From an uncultured Porphyromonadaceae bacterium (GTDB lineage: Bacteria; Bacteroidota; Bacteroidia; Bacteroidales; Muribaculaceae), in the NCBI GenBank assembly GCA_947175225.1, contig CAMWLX010000055.1, positions 1-12,926 on the forward strand: a stretch of DNA of 12,926 nucleotides. The letters are read 5' to 3'. Shown here piece by piece: positions 7,127-12,926 of the stretch. Position 1 is the stretch's first letter, and each line of letters opens with the position of its first letter. Made by a program: the position numbers and the translations under genes. The notes below the pieces were generated by a model that did no database searches, was not told the origin of the DNA, and saw only the letters and a program-made list of their open reading frames with translations.

Positions 7127-9917
7127 GGCGAAGAAGTTTTTGGAACTCACGAAGTCCGGCAATATCCTTATCAGAACCGGTGAGATTATCAATTAAATCG
7201 GCAAGGGATGTTTCGGAGGACTTGATATTGTTGTCAATATCAACGAGGGTTACGCCATATTTTGCAGCGAGAGCAGCAATCTGAGCCGAGAAATTATTTA
7301 TAAGTTCGGTGTCAAGCGAAATGAGAGCATCATTGAGCGCATCGGTCCACTTAACTTTCAAAAGTGCTACTATCTCTTCTGAGGATAGATTATGTATTTT
7401 TTCTATTGTCTTTGCTTCAAGCTCGGCAGATGCTTCTTTGAGTGAATTTTTCAGTTCACTCTCCTTATCCATCAGCGCAAGAGCCTTGCTCAACTTATAT
7501 TCAAGTGAATCTTCATCAAACTCAAATTTGCTACGAATTTCAGCAAGTCGCTTGTTTATTCCACCCTTAGTAAAAGTACCATCCTTACCGCGCTCTATCA
7601 AGTCCCAATCGGTCTCTAATCGGTGCGTTTCGACATATTCAAGTTTTGCCGGTTTCTTATTGTTTACCGAAAGTAAGTCGAGATAACCCTTTAATACTTC
7701 TATCTCAGGTGAGGAAATCTGACTACGGAAGAATTGGACTTTTGCCTTAAGCGGTGTCTTAACAAATTTAGTATTCTCATCATTAAGATAGTTCCCACTC
7801 AATTCTTCTTCAGAAAGAGTATCGATTATTTCCTGATATGATGATAATACCTGGTCTAATTCCGATTTGAGATTAACGACTAATTGATACGTTTCCGGGA
7901 TAAGATGAAGTTGCACGAGTTCAAACGGCAGGATTCTCCCAAGCCATCCATCTTGCACCTCTACTTCCTTACCATCTTTTTTCTTAATTACCATATTCGG
8001 GTCAATGGCATTGGCGGCAACAAGACCCTCAGAGCGTAGAATTTCGAGATCTCCGGAAATGCTAGCCCAATGTTCATTAAGAATTTGATAAGCGGCATAT
8101 TCATCTATCAAGCTGAACTTTTTGACTTGTTCAAACAAGATTGAGGTAAGTGCAGCAAGATGGGTGTCGGGGTTAATCTGAGAAACAAAATCTGACTCCG
8201 TCAGTCTATCTACAAGGTGGGTATTAAGAGATGTGCCGACATTGGAGATTGACTCCTTATAACCCTCACTGAACACCTTGACTTCATCATTAGAAGCAAT
8301 GGTTTCCGAAAGCATATCGACAGGGACAGCAAGAGTATTATATCCTTCCCCATCAGAGATAAATAACTGACTATGGAGTGAGGGGAACATATTCCACCAT
8401 GCGGCGTGAGAAGCCACCTCATTATCAGGTATTCCTCCGAACATAGTAGCGTAAATATCCCACTGCTCATCATCTTCGGCAGAATTGACATAACGAGGGA
8501 TATTCAGGTTATAATCGTTATCTCTAACTTCGGCACGAGTTACGAGTCGAGAGAACTTAGGAAGCTCTCGACGTTCTGTAACTGCATCTACAATTTTACG
8601 GATGTCGCGGGCGCGAAGTTGATTGTTCTTGCCTACTTTTGCGAAGCCTTTTGAAGCATCAACTATGAGTATATCGTCTCGGTCGCGTTTCTGCTTTAAC
8701 ACCATAACGATAGTAGGAATACCTGTGCCGAAGAATATGTTGGACGGTAATCCGATTATTGCGTCGATGTTATTATTCTCCACAAGGTTCTTGCGAATTT
8801 CCTCCTCACTACCACCTCGGAAAAGAACGCCATGAGGCAGAACGATAGTCATAATGCCTCCCGGCTTAACGTGATACAGGTCGTGAAGCAGAAACGCATA
8901 ATCAGCGGTGCCCTGCGGAGCAATACCATAGTTTTTATAACGTGGGTCGGTCTTGGTTTCCTCTTTAGGCGTCCACTCCTGAGAATAAGGAGGGTTGCTG
9001 ACAACTGCGTCGCAATATAGCGGATCATAAGTTGAAGATGGATCTGTTTCATCAAACCAGGGCCAATCTTCTTCGAGGGTGTCGCCATTACGCACTATGA
9101 TATTATCAGGAAGGATGCCACGCATTACGAGGTTCATGCGAGTAAGGTTGTAGGTTGCCTCCTTTAACTCCTGAGCATAGTAAACTATTTTGTTCTTATC
9201 ATGAATGTATCGCCCTACGCTACGGCCAATGTTGAGAAGCAACGAGCCAGAGCCGGAAGTAGGGTCATATATTTTTATCTCGTCGGCTTTTCTGAGATGA
9301 TGAGCAACTATTTGCGACATCATCAATGCAACTTCATGGGGAGTGTAAAACTCTCCGGCTTTCTTGCCGGCGTTAGCTGCGAAGTTAGATATAAGATATT
9401 CGTAAATGAAGCCTAAAACATCATAGTCTTGCGAGCCATCAGTTGGAATATTTTTAATCAGATCAAGCAGGTTCACTATTGATTTAGTCTGTGAGCCTGT
9501 ATTCTCGCCAAGTTTAGACAATCCGTTTTGCAGAGTGTCAAAGATACCGGCATAAACCTTTGCATATGTTGGATTGATAAGACGTGCAAAACGATTGAGC
9601 GCATCGCGTACATCAGCCACGGAGAAAGGTGTGTCACGCTTCGGATCAATCCACGTAGAGAACAAATCGTTATAAGCAATGAAATAACCGCGCTTGTTTT
9701 GGCAAAACTCAACGATTTCTTTGTTACTCTCGTTTAGATATTCTTTAAGGTCAGCGTCAGACCACCCCTCTGCTTTAAGGTCTTCGACAAGTTTATCTGA
9801 AACAAACTTATAGAAGATAAAGCCGAGTATATAATCTTTATACTCGTTGGCTTCAATTTTCGAGCGCATCTTGTTTGCCGAAGCCCATATTTTGGAAGCA
9901 AGTTGTTGCTTATTCAT
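7119..9917 (-). CDS. hsdM: Type I restriction-modification methyltransferase subunit HsdM
   Basis: HsdM is the N6-adenine methyltransferase that pairs with HsdS to protect host DNA. The 932 residues contain the N-terminal HsdM helical domain (MNKQQLASKIWASANKMR to about 140), GEFYTP at 188-193, the S-adenosylmethionine motif I DPTSGSGSLL at 218-227 and catalytic motif IV NPPY at 308-311. All look intact. It is much longer than the 529-residue EcoKI subunit: residues from about 540 onward form a charged helical extension, with a likely coiled coil near the C-terminus. The ATG at 9917-9915 is chosen because it gives the standard N-terminus and has a GGAAAG stretch just upstream. A further in-frame ATG at 10040 would add 41 residues encoded by a structured leader and is rejected. 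The stop overlaps the hsdS start by 8 nt. A promoter fitting the Bacteroidetes pattern lies about 185 nt upstream, so this is the first gene of the operon. Confidence 0.93.
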   Translation of the reverse strand: MNKQQLASKIWASANKMRSKIEANEYKDYILGFIFYKFVSDKLVEDLKAEGWSDADLKEYLNESNKEIVEFCQNKRGYFIAYNDLFSTWIDPKRDTPFSVADVRDALNRFARLINPTYAKVYAGIFDTLQNGLSKLGENTGSQTKSIVNLLDLIKNIPTDGSQDYDVLGFIYEYLISNFAANAGKKAGEFYTPHEVALMMSQIVAHHLRKADEIKIYDPTSGSGSLLLNIGRSVGRYIHDKNKIVYYAQELKEATYNLTRMNLVMRGILPDNIIVRNGDTLEEDWPWFDETDPSSTYDPLYCDAVVSNPPYSQEWTPKEETKTDPRYKNYGIAPQGTADYAFLLHDLYHVKPGGIMTIVLPHGVLFRGGSEEEIRKNLVENNNIDAIIGLPSNIFFGTGIPTIVMVLKQKRDRDDILIVDASKGFAKVGKNNQLRARDIRKIVDAVTERRELPKFSRLVTRAEVRDNDYNLNIPRYVNSAEDDEQWDIYATMFGGIPDNEVASHAAWWNMFPSLHSQLFISDGEGYNTLAVPVDMLSETIASNDEVKVFSEGYKESISNVGTSLNTHLVDRLTESDFVSQINPDTHLAALTSILFEQVKKFSLIDEYAAYQILNEHWASISGDLEILRSEGLVAANAIDPNMVIKKKDGKEVEVQDGWLGRILPFELVQLHLIPETYQLVVNLKSELDQVLSSYQEIIDTLSEEELSGNYLNDENTKFVKTPLKAKVQFFRSQISSPEIEVLKGYLDLLSVNNKKPAKLEYVETHRLETDWDLIERGKDGTFTKGGINKRLAEIRSKFEFDEDSLEYKLSKALALMDKESELKNSLKEASAELEAKTIEKIHNLSSEEIVALLKVKWTDALNDALISLDTELINNFSAQIAALAAKYGVTLVDIDNNIKSSETSLADLIDNLTGSDKDIAGLREFQKLLRHE

Positions 9918-10094
9918 GTCTTTCCAAATAAAAAGAACACCCGAGTAGCATCTGAAGGCCGACCAAAGCCTGTAACTACTACAAGGATGTTCCCAAAGTT
10001 TTCGGCTCTCGCCGTAAGTCTTGGCAGAGCCAAGCGGCAAGCCGGTTACTTTTTTGTTTACTTAATGGTCATTTTCAGATAAACGTTACATTAA
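9918..10094 (-). promoter_or_regulatory. Structured 5' leader of the hsdMSR operon
   Basis: Between the predicted promoter and the hsdM ATG lies an untranslated stretch of roughly 175 nt. It contains three short hairpins: 10003-10006/10011-10014 (CGGC/GCCG), 10020-10025/10029-10034 (CTTGGC/GCCAAG, 3-nt loop) and 10035-10038/10041-10044 (CGGC/GCCG, 2-nt loop). GTAA at 10014-10017 can pair with TTAC at 10046-10049 and close the group. Because CGGC and GCCG each occur twice, alternative pairings are possible. A T-rich tract (TTCTTTTTATTT on the minus strand) lies just before the hsdM GGAAAG. This could be a regulatory leader or an attenuator, or an interspersed element that landed upstream of the operon. 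No known riboswitch was recognised. Confidence 0.45.
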
Positions 10095-10100
10095 ACAGTG

Positions 10101-10132
10101 CAAATTTAGTAAAATTTCATGAGACAGCCATA
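10101..10132 (-). promoter_or_regulatory. Predicted promoter of the hsdMSR operon
   Basis: On the minus strand a perfect Bacteroidetes -7 box TAAATTTG (10108-10101) is preceded by 20 nt and then TATG (10132-10129), one mismatch from the -33 consensus TTTG. Transcription would start near 10094. It lies in the gap between the protease gene and hsdM and points at hsdM. Confidence 0.55.
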
Positions 10133-10209
10133 CGTTTATTAAGGCTTCTATGAGGTTAATTCTCATGCTACTACATTCTTCATGCTAATTAGAATAGGAA
10201 TAATCCAGA

Positions 10210-11091
10210 TTATCTTATCGCATAGTTCTGCATATAGCGCCCACCTATGTTGTTTTCAACAATTTTTGAAATAGGGAACTTATCAAAAAGAATCATATAA
10301 CAATGATGTAGACTTAACACTGCATCTTGTAACTCCGGATTTGCTTCAAGATCTACGATGTTCAAGCCAGCATCTTTACAATCCTTTTTCGATAAGTGAC
10401 GGCTATGAGAGTAGCTATTCTTATGGTTTAGAAATACATCCTTTACCTTTTGAACATCAATTGCTGGATTGACTTCTTTAAGCCATTGCTCCGCAAGCTT
10501 CTCGGACCAATTTATTGCATTTTTGCATGCAGTGAGAAATGTAGGATGATATTTTGAGATTATCGCTTGCCATAAACCTAGTGAAGCCGGATTGGTTGCC
10601 ACATCGTTGACTGCTTTGTTGAACTCATCAATTACAGCTTGACAGGCAACTCCGCCCATTTGGGGGTCAATTGGTCCTAACGAAGACTGCTCTCCCATAA
10701 TTATTTCTTTGCACGACATAGCCATCATTGTTCCCGCAGACATCGAAATTTGAGGAATGATTGCTCGTATATCTCCTTTGAATATGCTTTTAAGATAGGT
10801 AACAATGCTTTCAGTTGCTGCTATATCACCACCTGGAGTGTGTAATATTAAATCAAGGCCTTTTGTCTTGTCTAATCGATGAATAGCTGTCATAAAAGCG
10901 TTTTTGTCCTGATCATCAATTGAAACATGGGGCGCATCATGTTTTTTTAACCATCCAGAGTAATAGGCAATTATATTTCGGCCGGATATGGCATGAATTT
11001 TGTCCATGTATTCCGTGCGTTTTTTATCCAATTCGATTCCAGGATTCGAATATAAATCTACGTCGGTAAGAATTTCGCTCCAACTAGGCAT
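10210..11091 (-). CDS. ClpP/SppA-fold serine protease (SDH_sah-type)
   Basis: This 293-residue protein has the ClpP-crotonase protease fold of the SDH_sah (serine dehydrogenase proteinase) family. Visible motifs in order are LILHTPGGDIAATES (81-95), whose glycines form the oxyanion hole, PQISMSAGTMMAMS (113-126) with the predicted nucleophile S118, and SSLGPIDPQMGG (136-147) with D142. There is no signal peptide and no clear membrane segment, so it is likely cytoplasmic, unlike most SppA. The N-terminus carries YYSGW, seen in this family. The start at 11091 follows the 66-codon gene by three bases (TGA-GAT-ATG), so the two are translated together from the promoter at 11421-11452. The substrate is unknown. 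The location beside restriction and nuclease genes suggests, but does not prove, a defence-linked proteolytic role. Length is typical for the family. Confidence 0.8.
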   Translation of the reverse strand: MPSWSEILTDVDLYSNPGIELDKKRTEYMDKIHAISGRNIIAYYSGWLKKHDAPHVSIDDQDKNAFMTAIHRLDKTKGLDLILHTPGGDIAATESIVTYLKSIFKGDIRAIIPQISMSAGTMMAMSCKEIIMGEQSSLGPIDPQMGGVACQAVIDEFNKAVNDVATNPASLGLWQAIISKYHPTFLTACKNAINWSEKLAEQWLKEVNPAIDVQKVKDVFLNHKNSYSHSRHLSKKDCKDAGLNIVDLEANPELQDAVLSLHHCYMILFDKFPISKIVENNIGGRYMQNYAIR

Positions 11092-11094
11092 ATC

Positions 11095-11295
11095 TCAATT
11101 GTTAGTTAAAGGTGTATTAGAAGATAATGTAGTTTCATATTTAGAGGCATCATGTAGATTAAAAAGCTTATAAATGTCGCCTTCTTTCTCCCATGTGCTA
11201 CTATAAATGGAATTGCCAGTAGGCATTTCCATAAGTTCTTTATACTGCTCTTCAAGAGCATTGGTTTCTGAGGTCGAATTTTCTTGCTCTATCAT
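11095..11295 (-). CDS. Small acidic unrecognised protein, partner of downstream protease
   Basis: This 66-residue protein is acidic and rich in Ser, Thr and Asn, with no signal peptide, membrane segment or cysteine. It begins MIEQENSTSETNALEEQYKE, a helical and charged start, and ends SSNTPLTNN, which looks disordered. I do not recognise a family. It is the first gene behind a strong promoter-like sequence and ends 3 nt before the protease ATG, so the two probably act together. It might be an adaptor, a substrate or an inhibitor of the protease; all three are inference. The intact frame, the exact spacing to the protease and the promoter upstream support it as a real gene. Confidence 0.6.
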   Translation of the reverse strand: MIEQENSTSETNALEEQYKELMEMPTGNSIYSSTWEKEGDIYKLFNLHDASKYETTLSSNTPLTNN

Positions 11296-11342
11296 AAAGT
11301 TCTCATGTCAATAATTTAACAGTTCCTTAAGATGTTCTCTTT

Positions 11343-11360
11343 TGTGTTATCTGTAACACA
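11343..11360. promoter_or_regulatory. Perfect dyad in the leader of the protease operon
   Basis: TGTGTTA-tctg-TAACACA is a perfect 7-bp inverted repeat with a 4-nt centre. It lies between the predicted transcription start (about 11415) and the ATG at 11295. It could be a repressor operator or a small RNA hairpin; the sequence alone does not decide. Confidence 0.4.
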
Positions 11361-11420
11361 GATTTTAGAGATATGTGATCCGCAAAACACGAATAAATTA
11401 CAACACATTGATGTTTAATG

Positions 11421-11452
11421 CAAAGTTAACACTTTTTCTTGAAATAGCCAAA
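11421..11452 (-). promoter_or_regulatory. Predicted promoter of the small-protein/protease operon
   Basis: The minus strand has TTTG (11452-11449), 20 nt, then TAACTTTG (11428-11421). This is an exact match to the Bacteroidetes sigma -33/-7 consensus (TTTG, 19-21 nt, TAnnTTTG). It lies about 125 nt upstream of the 66-codon gene and leaves a leader of roughly 120 nt. Confidence 0.8.
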
Positions 11453-11508
11453 TGAATTCAGACCTTTAAAAAGAAGAAAGACAAAGGAATACAGGAATTA
11501 TACGCTTC

Positions 11509-11554
11509 ACTTTACTTTAAGTGCACTATATATGCACTTGGAGTAAAGTAAAGT
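11509..11554. repeat. Large bulged inverted repeat in the intergenic region
   Basis: ACTTTACTTT (11509-11518) plus AAGTGCA (11519-11525) pair with TGCACTT (11533-11539) and AAAGTAAAGT (11545-11554). This leaves a 7-nt loop (ctatata) and one 5-nt bulge (ggagt). The 17 paired bases are perfect. No T-run follows on either strand, so it is not a standard terminator. It lies about 60 nt upstream of the leftward promoter and in the flank of the truncated LRR gene. A protein-binding dyad, or the remnant of a small mobile or repeat element, are both possible. Confidence 0.5.
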
Positions 11555-11751
11555 TAGGGGAAAGTTGATTCAAAAATTACCGATTTCCCATAGACAATCC
11601 TTATCTATTAGGCATCCATTTCTACCCTATATTCCCGATTATATCCGCCGACCTATCATTAATATAGGTTAAAAATGTTAAATATTCTCTTTTTTGAAGG
11701 CAAATCTATCTCCACCGTCACTTTTCTACCGTATAAACGGCATAATATTGA
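11555..11751. other. Gene-free stretch between protease promoter and LRR fragment
   Basis: No convincing gene is seen here. A 38-codon frame at 11675-11791 (plus) has no recognisable content and is judged chance. A 6-bp dyad ACCTAT/ATAGGT (11651-11656/11664-11669, 7-nt loop) is present. In the frame of the LRR protein, reading upstream meets TGA at 11749-11751. The lost N-terminal part of that gene should have occupied this stretch and is not recognisable. Confidence 0.5.
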
Positions 11752-11820
11752 GTATCAGCCATTAACAAATACGCGGATTGTTGTAGCCTAACCTCCGTTA
11801 CCATTCCTAGTAGTGTCACA

Positions 11821-12411
11821 ATGCTTGACGGTAATGCGTTTAGTGGCTGTAGTGGTCTTGAACGTATCGTAGTGGAGACTGGTAATCCTGTCTATGACTC
11901 CCGCAATAATGGTAACGCCATCATAGAAACAGCGTCGAATACGTTGATAAGCGGATGTAAAAATACAGTTATTCCCAATAATGTAACAAGAATCGCCTGT
12001 TGCGCATTCGATGGTTGCATTAGTCTTACCTCCATTAGCATTCCCAATAGTGTCACAGAGATTGAGGATTGGGCATTTTTTGATTGCACTGGTCTGAAAT
12101 ATGTTTATTGTTTTGCAGAAAATGTTCCGATAACAGATATAGAAGCCTTTTATAGAGTGAATGTATCGTCTTTAACGCTTCATGTCCCCACTGCTTCTCT
12201 TCTGGATTATAGCATGACAGAACCGTGGAGCGACTTCGGACAAATAGTACCCATCGGCGAAGGTGACGACATAGAGCAAGTAAAGGGAAATACAAACTCC
12301 ACGAATCAGATTGTCTACGACCTCAACGGCCGCCACACGACAAAGATGCAGAAAGGTATCAACATTCTGCACGATGCAGACGGACGCATAAAGAAAGTAT
12401 TGCGGAAATAA
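11821..12411 (+). CDS. BspA-like leucine-rich-repeat surface protein, 5'-truncated
   Basis: The 196 residues are the C-terminal end of a BspA-type (LRR_5, Treponema pallidum-type repeat) protein, a cell-surface adhesin family expanded in gut and oral Bacteroidales. Repeats visible are AFSGCSGLERIVVETGNPVY, AFDGCISLTSISIPNSVTEI and AFFDCTGLKYVYCFAENVP. A typical end follows: LHVPTASLLDYSMTEPWSDF, then YDLNGR...GINI...KKVLRK, a C-terminal tail of the type seen on exported Bacteroidales proteins. The repeat pattern continues upstream of the first ATG (codons from 11752 read CCSLTSVTIPSSVT just before it) until a TGA at 11749-11751. The ATG at 11821 is therefore inside a repeat and not a true start. 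No signal peptide or promoter is present. The gene has lost its N-terminal part and is probably a pseudogene. Its stop is followed by a strong hairpin. Confidence 0.8.
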   Translation: MLDGNAFSGCSGLERIVVETGNPVYDSRNNGNAIIETASNTLISGCKNTVIPNNVTRIACCAFDGCISLTSISIPNSVTEIEDWAFFDCTGLKYVYCFAENVPITDIEAFYRVNVSSLTLHVPTASLLDYSMTEPWSDFGQIVPIGEGDDIEQVKGNTNSTNQIVYDLNGRHTTKMQKGINILHDADGRIKKVLRK

Positions 12412-12423
12412 TCTGCAACACAT

Positions 12424-12475
12424 AGAAAGCATGAAAGGGTATGTGCCAATCGGCACATACCCTTTCATGCTTTCT
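12424..12475 (+). terminator. Perfect 24-bp hairpin after the LRR gene
   Basis: Arms 12424-12447 and 12452-12475 are perfectly complementary over 24 bp around a 4-nt loop (aatc). It begins 13 nt after the LRR stop codon. The lower stem is AGAAAGC/GCTTTCT, so reading either way ends in a short T-containing stretch (CTTTCTT). It most likely terminates or stabilises the LRR transcript. The length and perfection are greater than usual for a terminator. Confidence 0.75.
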
Positions 12476-12683
12476 TAACATCTGGTACAGTTCGAGGCTA
12501 ATACAACCAAGTACTTCATACACCACACAAGCAGAACAGACAAACAGCAAATCACCCCAAATGTTCCCCTATACCGCTTTTCGTATAATTACCTCACGCC
12601 TTTAGCAAGTAACAATATACACAAATACAGAGCGTTCTCGGACAACTTCCGACACAACACTTATACAGACACTAAACAAAAGT

Positions 12684-12718
12684 AACGCAGAGTGGGTTAA
12701 GCTGTCCACTCCTGCGTT
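12684..12718. repeat. 12-bp bulged hairpin
   Basis: AACGCAG-AGTGG (12684-12695) pairs with CCACT-c-CTGCGTT (12706-12718), with one bulged C at 12711 and a 10-nt loop. The block AACGCAG recurs at 12731-12737 in the next hairpin. On the minus strand it is followed by ACTTTTG, a weak T tract. Confidence 0.55.
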
Positions 12719-12727
12719 GTCATACAC

Positions 12728-12756
12728 AAAAACGCAGATTTTCAAAGAAACTCTGC
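12728..12756 (-). terminator. Minus-strand terminator-like hairpin
   Basis: GCAGA (12734-12738) and TTTC (12740-12743) pair with GAAA (12747-12750) and TCTGC (12752-12756), with one mismatch and a 3-nt loop. On the minus strand the stem is followed by G and five T (12732-12728), the form of an intrinsic terminator for leftward transcription. Confidence 0.5.
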
Positions 12757-12871
12757 TTAATGGAGCACATAGCTTCCACAAGGTAGGGTGAAATATTTCC
12801 GTTTTTGACAACCAGAGAAGCCTATACATACAAACATACCCGGCAGCTATCATGGGCAACGCCCTATATAC

Positions 12872-12912
12872 AAAAAGAAAGTCCCCGATATCCTTCTATA
12901 GACATCAGGGAC
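12872..12912 (-). terminator. Minus-strand intrinsic terminator of a gene beyond the right edge
   Basis: Arms 12881-12892 and 12901-12912 form a 12-bp stem with two G-U wobbles and an 8-nt loop. Reading leftward it is followed by TTTCTTTTT (12880-12872). This is a good intrinsic terminator and implies a leftward gene ending just right of the window. Confidence 0.7.
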
Positions 12913-12926
12913 CTCCCAACAAAAAC

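Larger units (their letters stand above)
12476..12926. other. Right-end gene-free region with several hairpins
   Basis: No credible gene is seen on either strand. An 85-codon minus-strand frame (12602-12859) contains two strong hairpins and no recognisable protein pattern. Content: hairpins at 12684-12718, 12734-12756 and 12881-12912 (listed separately) and the palindrome GGGCaacGCCC at 12853-12863. The region probably is the 3' flank of a leftward gene lying beyond the window. Confidence 0.6.

Noticed and set aside
7127..7192. Upstream extension of hsdS by 22 codons
   Set aside because: It lies wholly inside the hsdM coding end, and the standard HsdS N-terminus begins at 7126.
8546..8572. 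8-bp perfect inverted repeat GTCGAGAG/CTCTCGAC in hsdM
   Set aside because: Isolated, with an 11-nt loop; one such repeat in a window this size is unremarkable.
9918..10040. Upstream extension of hsdM by 41 codons from an ATG at 10040
   Set aside because: The extra residues are encoded by the hairpin-rich leader and do not resemble HsdM; the family N-terminus starts at 9917.
11675..11791. Plus-strand 38-codon frame
   Set aside because: No family resemblance, no promoter, and it overlaps the degraded upstream part of the LRR gene in another frame.
12602..12859. Minus-strand 85-codon frame
   Set aside because: It contains two strong hairpins, one terminator-like, and no recognisable protein pattern.
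1..12926. CRISPR array, tRNA, rRNA or transposase
   Set aside because: No regularly spaced direct repeats, cloverleaf, rRNA-like sequence or transposase reading frame was seen.

Overview
The window reads as Bacteroidales DNA (Bacteroides, Prevotella or Muribaculaceae-like). Evidence: two promoters fit the Bacteroidetes pattern (TTTG or near-TTTG, about 20 nt, TAnnTTTG), Shine-Dalgarno sites are mostly absent, and there is a BspA-type leucine-rich-repeat protein with a YDLNGR...KKV tail. No core or ribosomal genes are present; this is accessory, defence-island-like DNA.

Almost everything lies on the minus strand and reads right to left. (1) 11452-10210: a clear promoter, a 66-codon unrecognised protein, then a ClpP/SppA-fold serine protease of the SDH (SDH_sah) type. 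(2) 10132-2697: a second promoter and a structured leader, then a complete type I restriction-modification operon, hsdM-hsdS-hsdR, with genes overlapping by 8 and 4 nt. (3) 2696-1: a co-directional tail with tiny gaps or overlaps: a 37-codon remnant in the hsdR frame, a PIN-domain nuclease fused to a beta-rich domain, a 43-codon fragment of a RhuM-family gene, a DUF3800 (RNase H-like) protein, and an unrecognised protein cut by the window edge. These three blocks look like a methylase/restriction core plus accessory nuclease genes, probably joined by successive insertions and deletions, as the two gene remnants indicate.

On the plus strand at 11821-12411 is the C-terminal end of a BspA-like LRR surface protein. 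It has lost its N-terminus and signal peptide, and a perfect 24-bp hairpin follows it. The right end (12476-12926) has no credible gene but carries several hairpins, two with T-runs on the minus strand. These probably end a leftward gene lying beyond the window.

The strangest signal is inside hsdS. Within target-recognition domain 1, positions 6752-6844 are almost entirely four consecutive perfect inverted repeats with 2-3 nt loops (stems 7, 11, 14 and 7 bp), with a fifth at 6887-6901, superimposed on apparently intact codons. Protein function alone does not readily explain this. Other points of note are the leader of hsdM, with repeated CGGC/GCCG blocks able to pair in alternative ways, and the protease plus small-protein pair.
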